Below are positions 34,474 through 43,425 of a stretch of 64,000 nt of DNA, in pieces. A program made the translations under genes and the position numbers. Location: NCBI RefSeq assembly GCF_000250675.2, contig NC_018681.1, forward strand, positions 5,952,001 to 6,016,000, given 5' to 3'. The notes under the pieces are model-generated. The model saw only the letters and a program-made list of their open reading frames with translations, searched no databases and was not told where the DNA came from. Position 1 is the stretch's first letter. Every line of letters begins with the position of its first letter. This stretch comes from Nocardia brasiliensis ATCC 700358. Its GTDB lineage: Bacteria > Actinomycetota > Actinomycetes > Mycobacteriales > Mycobacteriaceae.

Positions 34474-36827
34474 CCCGGCATCCGACACTGCACCGGAAAC
34501 TGTTGCGCGACATGCGCGCCCAGTGGCCGCAGTTCGCCGCGCAGACGATGATCATCGTGCTCGGCGTGGCGCTGTTCACCGCGTCCTACGGGGCATACCG
34601 GAATCTGAATGCCTCCTACGACGGCACCTTCGAGACGGAACGTTTCGCCGATGTCTGGGTGAGCGGCGCAGACCCGGCCGCGCTCGCGGCCGCGGCGAAC
34701 GCCCTGCCGGAGGTCGCGGATGCGGTCGTGCGCACGCAGGTGGATCTGCCGCTGCGGGTCGGGGCGGACAAACTGCGCGGCCGCGTCGTCGGCCTGCCTG
34801 CCGACCGGCCGCCCGCGGTGAACGCACCGACGCTGCTGTCCGGGCACTACCCGGCCGCGAACGAGGTCCTGGTCGAACACCATATGGCCGATCACTTCGG
34901 GTTGCACAGCGGCGCAACGCTGTCCGTGCTCGGACCCGGCGGGTGGCGCGAGGTGGCCGTCGCGGGCGTGGCCTCCTCGGCCGAATACCTCTGGCCCGCG
35001 CGCAGCCGTCGCGACATGTTCCCGCTGCCCGACAATTTCGGCGTACTCTTCGCCGCCGAGCCGCTGGCCACCGCGCTGGCCGCCGGTGCCGCCGATCAGG
35101 TGGTGATCCGCTTCGCCGAATCGCCGAATTCCGATGCGGTCACCCGGATTCGGGAACTCGCCGCCGCGCACGGCGCGACGGAGGTGCGCACCCGGGCGGA
35201 ACAGCCGTCGAACTGGTTGTTGCGCATGGACATCGATGCCTTCGGTGAACTCGCCTATCTGTTTCCGCTGCTGTTCCTGAGCGTCGCCGGTCTGGTGTCG
35301 TATGTGCTGCTGCATCGCCGGGTGCGGGCCGAACGCCCGGTGATCGGCGTGCTGCTGGCCGGCGGTGTGTCGCGCGCAACGCTGCTGTGGCACTACCTGC
35401 ACTACGGGATCGTGGCGGGGCTGGCCGGAGCCCTCGGCGGAATCCTGGTGGGGCTCGCCGGATCCGGCGCATTGAGCCGGGTCTACCTGCGGGCGATCGA
35501 CCTGCCCGCGGCCGCGGCGGTCGTCGAGGTACGGCCGATCACCCTGATCGGCGCGTTGCTGTTCGGTGTCGCGGCCGGTGCAGTCGGCGCGCTCGCCCCG
35601 GCCCTGCTCGCCTTCCGCACGCCGCCCGCTGCGGCGATGCGCGGCACCCCGCCACCGGGCCCAGGTCGAATCAGCGTGCTGGAGCGGGCTATTCCGATGT
35701 TACGGCGGCTACCCGCCCGCTGGCTGCTGGTGCTGCGCACGATCGGGCGTAGCCCGCGGCGCACCTGGAGCACTGTGCTCGGCACCGCGCTGTCCCTGGT
35801 GGTCATGCTGACCTCGTGGACGATGCTCGATACCATGACCGAGGCGTTGGACGTGTCCTTCCATCAGGTGCAAACCGCCGACGCCCGAGTCGATTTCACC
35901 GCCCCGGCCGACCAGCGCCGGCTGGCCGAACTGACCGGGGGCCCGGGTGTCGCCGCCGCCGAACCGATGGTGCAGCTGCCGATCACCCTTGTCGCGAGCC
36001 GCGCCACCTACCCGACCGTACTGATCGCGTTGCCGCGCGACACCACGATGCACGGACTGCGGCCGGTCGCCGGGAGCCCGGCCGTCCGGCCCGAGCGCGG
36101 CCTGCTGGTCGGCAAGGGAGTCCGGCAGCTGCTGGGCGTCTCGGTCGGCGACCTCGTCGAGGTCGAAGTGCCCGGCGCGCAAGCGGTTCGCGTGCCGATC
36201 GCGGGTGTGCTCGACGAACCGATCGGCACCTTCGCCTATTGCACGCTCGAGCAACTCGATGCGCTCGCCGGTGCGCCGGTGCCGATCAACTCCGCCCTGC
36301 TGCGCCTCGCACCGCACGCCGACCCCGACCAGGTCCGGCGTGCCCTGTCCGAGCGGCCCGGTGTCGCGGCCTACGAGGATCTCGACGAGGTGAACCGGTT
36401 GATCGACCGGTACGCCGGGTTCTTCTTCGTGTTCATCGGCGTGATGCTGGCCCTGGGCGGGCTGATGGCGTTCGCGATCATCTTCACCACCATGTCGATC
36501 AATATCGTCGAGCGGCGGCGCGAGGTCGGCGTGCTGCGTGCCGGAGGGATGCCGCACGGCATGCTCGCGCGCCTGATCACCGGTGAGAACCTGCTGCTGA
36601 CCCTGCTCGGCATCGGGCCGGGCCTGGTGCTCGGGGTGCTCGGCGGGCACAGCTTCCTGTCCACCTACGCCAACGACCAGTTCCAGCTGGATCTGGTGGT
36701 CCGCCCCGGCACGCTCGGCAGCGCGGCACTGGTCGTGCTGTGCGTGGCGACCGTGTCGCTGCTGCCCGGACTGCGGGCCGTGCGCGGCCTCGACCTCGCC
36801 GCGGTGCTGCGCGAACGATCCGATTGA
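34470..36827 (+). CDS. ABC transporter permease, FtsX-type
   Basis: A 785-residue permease. It starts with a cytoplasmic N-terminus and a transmembrane helix (about 20-40), followed by a large extracytoplasmic domain, then FtsX-type helix groups at about 255-385 and 655-780, with a second extracytoplasmic domain between them. This ten-helix duplicated layout is usual in actinobacterial mechanotransmission exporters that extract lipids or peptides. It pairs with the preceding ATPase. The neighbouring biosynthetic genes make product export the most likely role. Confidence 0.9.
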   Translation: MTRHPTLHRKLLRDMRAQWPQFAAQTMIIVLGVALFTASYGAYRNLNASYDGTFETERFADVWVSGADPAALAAAANALPEVADAVVRTQVDLPLRVGADKLRGRVVGLPADRPPAVNAPTLLSGHYPAANEVLVEHHMADHFGLHSGATLSVLGPGGWREVAVAGVASSAEYLWPARSRRDMFPLPDNFGVLFAAEPLATALAAGAADQVVIRFAESPNSDAVTRIRELAAAHGATEVRTRAEQPSNWLLRMDIDAFGELAYLFPLLFLSVAGLVSYVLLHRRVRAERPVIGVLLAGGVSRATLLWHYLHYGIVAGLAGALGGILVGLAGSGALSRVYLRAIDLPAAAAVVEVRPITLIGALLFGVAAGAVGALAPALLAFRTPPAAAMRGTPPPGPGRISVLERAIPMLRRLPARWLLVLRTIGRSPRRTWSTVLGTALSLVVMLTSWTMLDTMTEALDVSFHQVQTADARVDFTAPADQRRLAELTGGPGVAAAEPMVQLPITLVASRATYPTVLIALPRDTTMHGLRPVAGSPAVRPERGLLVGKGVRQLLGVSVGDLVEVEVPGAQAVRVPIAGVLDEPIGTFAYCTLEQLDALAGAPVPINSALLRLAPHADPDQVRRALSERPGVAAYEDLDEVNRLIDRYAGFFFVFIGVMLALGGLMAFAIIFTTMSINIVERRREVGVLRAGGMPHGMLARLITGENLLLTLLGIGPGLVLGVLGGHSFLSTYANDQFQLDLVVRPGTLGSAALVVLCVATVSLLPGLRAVRGLDLAAVLRERSD

Positions 36828-36846
36828 GTCGCCAGGAGGTGCGCTG

Positions 36847-37551
36847 ATGAACCATTCCGCCTTCGTCACCGGCGGTAATCGCGGGATCGGGCTGGCCATC
36901 GCCCGTGAGCTCGCGCGCGGCGGCAAACCGGTGGCGGTCTCGATGCGCAAGGGCGCGCCGCCCGACGGATTGTTCGGCGTCCCTTGCGATGTCACCGACG
37001 AACGGCAGGTCGACGCGGCGTTCGCGCTGATCGAACAGGAGCTCGGACCCGTCGATGTGCTGGTCGCCAACGCGGGCATCACCAGGGACGTACTGCTGGC
37101 GGCGATGACCGAGGACGAGTTCGCGTCGGTGCTGGATACCAACCTGGTCGGCGCGTTCCGGGTGATCAACCGGGCGGCGCGGACCATGATCCGGCAGCGG
37201 CGCGGCCGGATCATCCTGGTGTCGTCGGTGACGGCGCTGCTCGGCTCGGCGGGGCAGACGAATTACGCCGCCTCCAAGGCGGGTCTGATCGGGCTGGCGC
37301 GATCGCTGGTGCGAGAACTGGGCGCGCGCAACATCACGGTCAATGTGGTCGCACCCGGATTCGTGGACACCGATATGACCGCGGCGCTCACCCCGCAGTG
37401 GCGTGCCGAGGTCACCAAAAAGATTCCGCTCGGCCGGATCGCCGCGGCCGCCGAGATCGCCAGGGTGGTCGCGTTTCTCGCCGGTGCGGACGCGGGCTAC
37501 ATCACCGGCGCGGTGATTCCGGTGGACGGCGGACTCGGCATGGGCCACTGA
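36847..37551 (+). CDS. 3-ketoacyl-ACP reductase 2 (FabG/MabA-like)
   Basis: A 234-residue SDR with TGGNRGIG (8-15), NAG (75-77), SSV, Tyr140 and Lys144 (YAASK) and the C-terminal 'ITGAVIPVDGGLGMGH' that is typical of mycobacterial MabA/FabG1. AGGAGGT six bases upstream of the ATG gives it a strong ribosome site. It ends the 21-gene operon and its last 55 bases overlap the 3' end of the convergent LuxR-type gene. It may serve one KS/CLF system while the SDR at 29542 serves the other. Confidence 0.9.
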   Translation: MNHSAFVTGGNRGIGLAIARELARGGKPVAVSMRKGAPPDGLFGVPCDVTDERQVDAAFALIEQELGPVDVLVANAGITRDVLLAAMTEDEFASVLDTNLVGAFRVINRAARTMIRQRRGRIILVSSVTALLGSAGQTNYAASKAGLIGLARSLVRELGARNITVNVVAPGFVDTDMTAALTPQWRAEVTKKIPLGRIAAAAEIARVVAFLAGADAGYITGAVIPVDGGLGMGH

Positions 37552-38372
37552 CGGCCGCTCCGCAGCGCGGCACGGTCGTCGGTGTGCCCGTTACCCGCGG
37601 CGCCGGTCTCGAGCAGCGCGATCAAACCGGTCTCGTAGGCCACCGCGACCGCCTGCCCGCGCGTGCCGACCGCCAGCTTCTGCAGCACGTGGTGCACGTG
37701 GCTGCGCACCGTGGTCGCCGAAACCGAGAGCTGCCGGGCGATTTCGGCATTCGAGCGGCCGTGCGCGAGCAGCCCGAGCACCTCGGCCTCGCGCCGGGTC
37801 AGACTGCCCGCCACCTGCATATCGGAGTTGCGCGCCACCGCGGGCGCGACGACGTGGTCGAGACCGCCGACGATCTGCGGCGGCACCACGAGGCGGTTGC
37901 CGACCGCCACCACCCGGATGGCGCAGAGCAGCTCGAACGGCGAGCAGCCCGAGGACAGCAGTCCCCGCACGCCCGCACGCACAAGCTTGACCGCGCGCGC
38001 GACGTCTTCCTCCGCCATCACCATGATCACCTTCGCGGCCGCGACGAGCTCGGCCAGGCGGTGCTTTCCTTCGACGGCCCCGACGAGCAGTACGACGTCG
38101 GGTGCGTGCGCCCGGACCGCCCCGAGCAGGGCGTGGCCGCCCGAAACATCGTCCACCACATCGATATCCGGCTCACGGTCGAACTGCGCGCACAGCCCTC
38201 TGCGCATCAGGGCGCTGTCCGCGCAGACCACGACACGGATGGTCACCTGCCGGTGCGCCGCGGCGCCGGTGCCGCGGCCCTCGTTCACCGCCGGAACAGG
38301 GACAAGCGGCGCGAGTGTGCCGCGCGATTGCGGTGTGGTGTGATCCGCCGGATCGGTTCCATTGCGTGACAA
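37497..38372 (-). CDS. Atypical response regulator, LuxR/NarL type
   Basis: A 291-residue regulator with an N-terminal receiver-like domain (from residue 44, TIRVVVCADSALMRRGL) and a C-terminal LuxR helix-turn-helix (about 190-250: 'LTRREAEVLGLLAHGRSNAEIARQLSVS'). The phospho-acceptor Asp is missing (DVVLLVGAVEG instead of DVVLLD), one of the first acidic pair is Ala, and the conserved Lys is Ser (GLLSSG). It is thus a pseudo-receiver that cannot be controlled by phosphorylation in the usual way. TTG at 38372 opens the frame; GTG at 38246 is a possible shorter start. Likely pathway-specific regulator. Confidence 0.85.
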   Translation of the reverse strand: MSRNGTDPADHTTPQSRGTLAPLVPVPAVNEGRGTGAAAHRQVTIRVVVCADSALMRRGLCAQFDREPDIDVVDDVSGGHALLGAVRAHAPDVVLLVGAVEGKHRLAELVAAAKVIMVMAEEDVARAVKLVRAGVRGLLSSGCSPFELLCAIRVVAVGNRLVVPPQIVGGLDHVVAPAVARNSDMQVAGSLTRREAEVLGLLAHGRSNAEIARQLSVSATTVRSHVHHVLQKLAVGTRGQAVAVAYETGLIALLETGAAGNGHTDDRAALRSGRQWPMPSPPSTGITAPVM

Positions 38373-38434
38373 GACATCTCACGCTCCCATCATTCCCAGC
38401 GAATGTTCACCAGGGTAGCACGTAAACAGTTCGA

Positions 38435-38460
38435 CCATCGCTTTGTTCCACCGCCGATGG
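38435..38460. promoter_or_regulatory. Interrupted palindrome upstream of the LuxR-type regulator
   Basis: CCATCG and CGATGG are separated by 14 bases in a relatively AT-rich spacer that begins 63 bases upstream of the regulator's TTG start. A possible regulator-binding site; arms are short, so chance is not excluded. Confidence 0.3.
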
Positions 38461-38523
38461 AATGTACAAATCAACGATTTTATCTGTGCACGTTGTCGTT
38501 TCACCGGACGCGATAATCCGCTC

Positions 38524-40710
38524 TCAACCCGGGGACCGCGCTTTTCGATCACCGTATCCTTCCCGCATCCTTGCGATACCCGCCGCTATTTCCCGACCGA
38601 TCGTGCCCGCCGCCGCGCCCAGCGTGGTGCGATCCACGGTCCATCGCGGTAGTCGTTCCAGAAACTCCCCCACCCTCGACATGGCGGCGATCAACTCGTC
38701 CGCGTCCGCGCCGGCGGTACTCGGCGCTATCCGCAATTGCAGCGTAATTGCCCCACACCGCCGCATGATCAAACGCGCGATCACCGCCTCGGCGTAATTC
38801 TGGACCGACGGGCGGGGCTGCGCGCCGATCGCCCGCGGGGACAGCACCAGCCTGCCGAGCAGGCCGACCCGGCGATAGCCCGCGAACAGCGGTGCGCGCG
38901 CGGCACGCCGCAGCATCTCCTCCATGGCCGCGGCCACCTGCGGCGCACGGTGCCGGTCCGGTTCGGCCGCCGCGATGGCCGCACGGGCCAGGCCCGCCGC
39001 CTGCTCGTTGCGGTAGTGCGTGCGCAGCCACCACGCGGTGTCCGGCGCGGCCTGCGACAACTGCTCGAACACCGCCGCCGACAGCAACGTCGCGCCGATG
39101 GGGATCAGCGCGTCGCTCAGCGCCTTCGACAGGGCGACCAGATCCGGCCGGAAGCCGCGACCGGTACAGGTCAGGAAATGGTCGATATCGCAGCGCCAGA
39201 AACCGCTGAATATCTCGTCGACCCCGACCAGGAAACCGGTGCTCGCGCGGTGCCGCTCGATCTCGTCGAGCACGCCGGGCGATATCTCGAGGCAGTCGTA
39301 ACCCTGCACGAGTTCCAGCCAGACCAGCGCGATATCGTCGCGGCGCAGCGCCTGCCGCAGGGCGGCGGTGTCCTCGGGAGCCACCTCGAGCACGTCGACC
39401 GGGTAAGGGCTGAAAGCATTGTGGTCGCGGTCGCGGAAGAACGAACTGGTCCGGCTCAAGGCCAGCGAGAGCGGGCCCTTTCCGGAATAGTTGCCGCGCA
39501 ACGTGAGTACGGTCGTGCGGCCGGGCCGGCAGCACAGCGCGGTGAGCACCGCGTTGTCGACGGCGCTCTGCCCGCTCACCGCGGGCAACAGGAACGGCAG
39601 CCCGGTCAGGCGCGCGAGTTCGCTTTCCAGGCGCGAGGTTTCGTCACCGGCGCCCGCCGTGCGGATCACCTCGACCGATTGCACGTTGTGTCCGCGGAAC
39701 GCGGGACCGGTGCCGGACGCCAGATCCGTATAGGCGCGAGTGCCGCGCCGATAGGTGACGCCTTCGGCCCGATCGAAAGTGACGTTGATCGCCGCGAGAT
39801 CGATCGCCCTGGTCTGCCAGGTGTTGGCGTGCATGCGCAGGCGGGCGCTGCGGATCGCGCCGCTGTGCCGCATGCGCTCGATCGCCGCGCGCTCGTGGCG
39901 GGCGGTCGGGCGCCAGCGAATCACGGTCTCGCACAGCATCTGCATGGCGAGCCCGTTGCCGCCGAAGGTCGACACGTGCGCGATGCTGTCCATGGTGTTG
40001 TTCCACAGCGCGAACATGTCCCTGGTGAACGAGACCGTGCCACAGGGCATCTCGTTGCCGACACAGACCTCGCCGAGAAAGGCGAGATCGGCGCAGGTCG
40101 CGGCGGCACGCCAGAACGCAAGCGCGCCTTCGCTGCCGAGCAGGCCCCAGGCGACCGGGCACCCTTTCGCCCGCTCCGCCGCCAGTGTGCCGCGCAGCGC
40201 GGCCGCCTCGTCGGCCGAAAGGCCGTCGAGGACCACCACATACGCATCCCACTCGGTGACGAGCAGACCCGAGAACTCCTCGGCGGAGCCCACGATCCGC
40301 ATGCCGTCGGCGATGAGCGCACGCAGTCCGGGCACCGCATGCCCGAAGGCGTAGTACGCGGTCTCGGTCGGGTCCAGCACGAGAATGCGGCAGTGCCCCG
40401 CGCCGGCGCGGCGGTTGTGCCGGTTGCGCAGGTATTTCGCCACGGTACCGAGCGCCTCGACACCGGAATTCACGAATACCGAATGCCATGCGACGCCGGT
40501 GCTGTCGCCGCTGCTGAGCAACCGATGCAACAGATAGGCCGCGACGACGCCGTCCGGCGGCACATAGGTGCTGGCGAGCACCATGTTCGGCGAGCGCGCG
40601 GCAACCCGTTCGGCCAGTATTCCGCGGACCCGATCGGCTGCACCGGGAAATACGCCCGGGATATGTCGCGGCGATCCTCGGGATTCCTCCGGAGCCACGC
40701 CAGTGGACAT
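38524..40710 (-). CDS. Tandem class III aminotransferase-like protein with degenerate N-terminal half
   Basis: A 728-residue protein made of two aminotransferase-like halves. The C-terminal half (about 320-700) is complete: GVDEIFSGF with Asp498 and Schiff-base Lys529 in LVALSKALS. The N-terminal half (about 40-300) retains the fold signature (NSGVEALGTVAKYLRN; STFGGNGLAMQ) but position 214 is Glu (AFLGEVCVG) where Lys is expected, and the Asp region reads GLLGSEG. AAGGAG seven bases upstream fixes the ATG at 40710. It is probably a pseudo-heterodimer in a single chain. The substrate is unknown; cluster context suggests amination or a PLP-dependent condensation on the acyl chain. Confidence 0.82.
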   Translation of the reverse strand: MSTGVAPEESRGSPRHIPGVFPGAADRVRGILAERVAARSPNMVLASTYVPPDGVVAAYLLHRLLSSGDSTGVAWHSVFVNSGVEALGTVAKYLRNRHNRRAGAGHCRILVLDPTETAYYAFGHAVPGLRALIADGMRIVGSAEEFSGLLVTEWDAYVVVLDGLSADEAAALRGTLAAERAKGCPVAWGLLGSEGALAFWRAAATCADLAFLGEVCVGNEMPCGTVSFTRDMFALWNNTMDSIAHVSTFGGNGLAMQMLCETVIRWRPTARHERAAIERMRHSGAIRSARLRMHANTWQTRAIDLAAINVTFDRAEGVTYRRGTRAYTDLASGTGPAFRGHNVQSVEVIRTAGAGDETSRLESELARLTGLPFLLPAVSGQSAVDNAVLTALCCRPGRTTVLTLRGNYSGKGPLSLALSRTSSFFRDRDHNAFSPYPVDVLEVAPEDTAALRQALRRDDIALVWLELVQGYDCLEISPGVLDEIERHRASTGFLVGVDEIFSGFWRCDIDHFLTCTGRGFRPDLVALSKALSDALIPIGATLLSAAVFEQLSQAAPDTAWWLRTHYRNEQAAGLARAAIAAAEPDRHRAPQVAAAMEEMLRRAARAPLFAGYRRVGLLGRLVLSPRAIGAQPRPSVQNYAEAVIARLIMRRCGAITLQLRIAPSTAGADADELIAAMSRVGEFLERLPRWTVDRTTLGAAAGTIGREIAAGIARMREGYGDRKARSPG

Positions 40711-40767
40711 TGCCACGCTCCTTGCTGAACTCATCCGAGGTGCGGCGGCGCCTCGCGGAAACCGCCT

Positions 40768-40784
40768 GTCCACTTATCGTGGAC
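40768..40784. promoter_or_regulatory. Palindrome GTCCAC-N5-GTGGAC upstream of the tandem aminotransferase
   Basis: Perfect 6-bp arms around TTATC, located 58 bases upstream of the ATG at 40710, in the 262-base promoter-sized gap. Candidate operator. Confidence 0.4.
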
Positions 40785-40822
40785 ATGATCAATTGGTGTC
40801 AGAATAACCGCGCCGAATCGGG

Positions 40823-40843
40823 TCATCATCGGACGAATGATGA
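40823..40843. promoter_or_regulatory. Palindrome TCATCAT-N7-ATGATGA upstream of the tandem aminotransferase
   Basis: Perfect 7-bp arms around a 7-base spacer, 113 bases upstream of the aminotransferase start. It could be an upstream activator site or part of the 3' region of the molybdoenzyme gene that ends here (40973). Confidence 0.4.
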
Positions 40844-40972
40844 GCCGGATATCAACACTTGTCGGATAAGCCCGCGATACTGGTACGATCGCGTACCCCG
40901 CACTGTGCCAATAGTTTCGGCAGCGGCGTGGAATTCAAGGTCCCGGTCGCGGAATTACGGTCCGGTGCGGAT

Positions 40973-42619
40973 TCACCCGACGGTGACGACGCGACTGTGC
41001 CAGCCGGTCGAGCCGTCGGGGAACGGCGGTGCGCGATGGTCGGTCTGGGTGTTGCCGGCGCGGTCGGTCGCGCGCACGCGCAAGGTGTGCGTGCCTGGTT
41101 CGGCGCGCCAGCGCCAAGTCCACTGCCGCCAGGTGTCGAGCGAATATTCCGCGGCCAGCGTGGCCGGTTGCCACGGCTGATCGTCGACCTGCACCTCGAC
41201 CGCGTCGATGCCGCGCTGCTGGGCCCAGGCGACACCGGCGACCACGACCTCCCCGGCGGGCACGGTCGCGAAGGAGGCGGGCACGTCGATCCGGGACGCG
41301 GTCTTGATGGGCGCCTGTGCGGCCCAGTCCCGTTCGGTCCAGTACGCCTCGGCGCGGTCGAACCGGGTGAGTTCGAGGTCGATCACCCATTTGGTGGCGG
41401 AGACGTAGCCGTAGAGACCGGGCACGATGAGCCGGGCCGGATAGCCGTGCGCGATGGGCAGCGGCGCGCCGTTCATGCCCACCGCGAGCAGGGCGTCCCG
41501 GCCGTCCAGGACCGCCGAAACCGGTGTGCCCGCGGTGAACCCGTCGACGCTGCGGGACAGCAGCATATCGGCCTCGGGACGCACGCCCACCTCGGCCAGC
41601 AGCTCGGCCAACGGATATCCGGTCCAGACGGCCGTGCCCGCCAGCTCGCCGCCGACCTCGTTGGAGACGCACGTCAGGGTGATCATGCGCTGCACCGCGT
41701 TTCGCCGCCGCAGTGCGTCGAAATCCCACTCTCTGGGCCGCTCCACCAACCCGTGCACTCGCAGCCGCCACTCATCACTGGTCAGTGCAGGCAGTTGCAA
41801 AGCGGTATCGACCCGATAGAACCGATCGTTGGGCGTGACGAACTCGGTGAGCCCCGGAACCCGTGGCGCCACTTCGAGACTCGGCGCTGCCGCCGCCTGC
41901 GCCCGCGGCACCACGAACTTGGCCCGATCGGCCACCACATCCCGCAACCGTGCCCCGATCCACTGCCCCACCACCCCCGCTCCCACCGCAACCGCCCCGA
42001 CCCCCACCGCAAGCGCGAGAAACCGCCGCCGCGAGGGGCGTGCTGGTGGCGCATCCGCATCTGGAACGCCCGTCGTGCCGCTGGGCCCATCGTGGCCCGG
42101 AAGGCGATCGGCTCCAGCAGGTTTCGCGACCGACTCGCCGTGCGAGCCTTTCGCGGCTCGCGTGAGCAGGCGCAGGGCGAGGACTCCCGCGACGACGCCG
42201 ATTATGGTCGGGAGGGCGAACAGCGGTGTGGCGGTGGGGCGTTCGAGAGCTGCGCCGAGGACTATCGCGCCGAGTAGTACCAGTAGCGCGGTGCCGAAGG
42301 GGCGTTTGCGTTCCAGTACGCCGGCGACGGCGGCGAAGAGCAGCATCACGGCCGCCATCGAGACGAACAGGGCGAGTTTGTCGTTGCTGCCGAAGCGGCG
42401 GATCGCGGCGTCCTTCAACGCGTGCGGCGTGTGGTCGACCACCGACGCGCCCATCGCGTAGAAGGGCGAGGCGGCCGGATCGAGCACCGCGGCGACGAGA
42501 TGGCCGACGCCGAGCACGGTCAGCGCCGCGAGCACCCCGGCCAGCGCGGCCGCGAGGATACCGCGCCCGGGCCGCTCGGCGACCGCATTCGGATATGGCT
42601 GTGCCACACTCTGTTTCAT
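40973..42619 (-). CDS. Membrane-anchored molybdopterin-dependent oxidoreductase (sulfite-oxidase fold)
   Basis: A 548-residue protein. Four transmembrane helices (about 20-45, 82-102, 108-126, 133-153) are followed by an internal twin-arginine-like SRRRFLALAVG anchor (196-206). A sulfite-oxidase/YedY-type domain follows, with Cys317 (ITLTCVSNEVGG) as the expected molybdenum ligand. The C-terminal Mo-co dimerisation domain is also present. The natural substrate is unknown. GGGAG precedes the ATG. It lies downstream of rskA in the same direction, so it probably belongs to the SigK operon. Confidence 0.87.
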   Translation of the reverse strand: MKQSVAQPYPNAVAERPGRGILAAALAGVLAALTVLGVGHLVAAVLDPAASPFYAMGASVVDHTPHALKDAAIRRFGSNDKLALFVSMAAVMLLFAAVAGVLERKRPFGTALLVLLGAIVLGAALERPTATPLFALPTIIGVVAGVLALRLLTRAAKGSHGESVAKPAGADRLPGHDGPSGTTGVPDADAPPARPSRRRFLALAVGVGAVAVGAGVVGQWIGARLRDVVADRAKFVVPRAQAAAAPSLEVAPRVPGLTEFVTPNDRFYRVDTALQLPALTSDEWRLRVHGLVERPREWDFDALRRRNAVQRMITLTCVSNEVGGELAGTAVWTGYPLAELLAEVGVRPEADMLLSRSVDGFTAGTPVSAVLDGRDALLAVGMNGAPLPIAHGYPARLIVPGLYGYVSATKWVIDLELTRFDRAEAYWTERDWAAQAPIKTASRIDVPASFATVPAGEVVVAGVAWAQQRGIDAVEVQVDDQPWQPATLAAEYSLDTWRQWTWRWRAEPGTHTLRVRATDRAGNTQTDHRAPPFPDGSTGWHSRVVTVG

Positions 42620-42714
42620 GGTTCGCTCCCTTGTCGAGCGTGGGCGAATAGAATCCCGCGAAACCGCGGGCGCGACGCCGCCGATCAGTCACGAACCCCG
42701 GGCCGGGATCCGGG

Positions 42715-43425
42715 TCAGGCCAGCCCGACCTTCGCGATGGCGTCCCCGGTCGGCTTCGGCGAACCGGCGGCCGGTTCGTCGGTGACGGCCAGGACGTCGA
42801 CGGCGTCGAAGCGCGTCACCACGGCCGGACCCGTGGGCAGCTCGGTCATCACACCGACCGAACGCGTCGCCCCGTCGGTGGCGACCAGCCACATCTGATA
42901 CGAGCGCCCCGGCGCGGGCGCGGGTACATCCTCGAAAGACGCTGTGGCGGCCCCGATCCCGGCCGAGGTGTGCACGACGAGCCGGCCACCGCCCGCGACC
43001 GGCGCGGCACGGACCAGCACGTCGGGCTGGGCGAGCACCACCTGCGCGGTGATCCCGGACGGCGGGTGCGTGCTGTTGCGGTATACCACCGCGCCCGCAC
43101 CGATCGCGACGACCACGGCGGCGGCCGCCGCCACCCAGCGCAGCCGGCCGATCCCCCGCTTGGCCGGTGCGCCGGCGGCGGGGTCCAGCGCCCGCAGCAG
43201 TGTGGCTTCCAGCGTCGGCGGCGGCGCCGTGGCATCGAGTACGGTCAACGCCGCCAACGTTTCCCGCACGCCGGACACGATCGTGGCGAAGGTCGCGGCG
43301 ACGGCCGGGTCGGCGTCGCGCAGCCGGTGCTCGATGGTGCGCCGCTCGAACTCGGCGACCGCGTCCATGGCGTACGGGTAGGCCAGATCGAGCAGATCCC
43401 TGCCGGACCGCTCGGTGTCGTTCAT
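42715..43425 (-). CDS. rskA: Anti-sigma-K factor RskA
   Basis: A 236-residue membrane anti-sigma factor. The cytoplasmic N-terminal domain (about 1-90, with 'LDLAYPYAMDAVAEFERRTIEHRL') binds the sigma factor; a single transmembrane helix occupies about 97-115; the external RskA domain (about 120-236) carries the characteristic 'SYQMWLVATDGA' motif. ATGA overlap with the sigK gene implies coupled synthesis. Release of the sigma factor by regulated proteolysis is known for this family. Confidence 0.9.
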   Translation of the reverse strand: MNDTERSGRDLLDLAYPYAMDAVAEFERRTIEHRLRDADPAVAATFATIVSGVRETLAALTVLDATAPPPTLEATLLRALDPAAGAPAKRGIGRLRWVAAAAAVVVAIGAGAVVYRNSTHPPSGITAQVVLAQPDVLVRAAPVAGGGRLVVHTSAGIGAATASFEDVPAPAPGRSYQMWLVATDGATRSVGVMTELPTGPAVVTRFDAVDVLAVTDEPAAGSPKPTGDAIAKVGLA

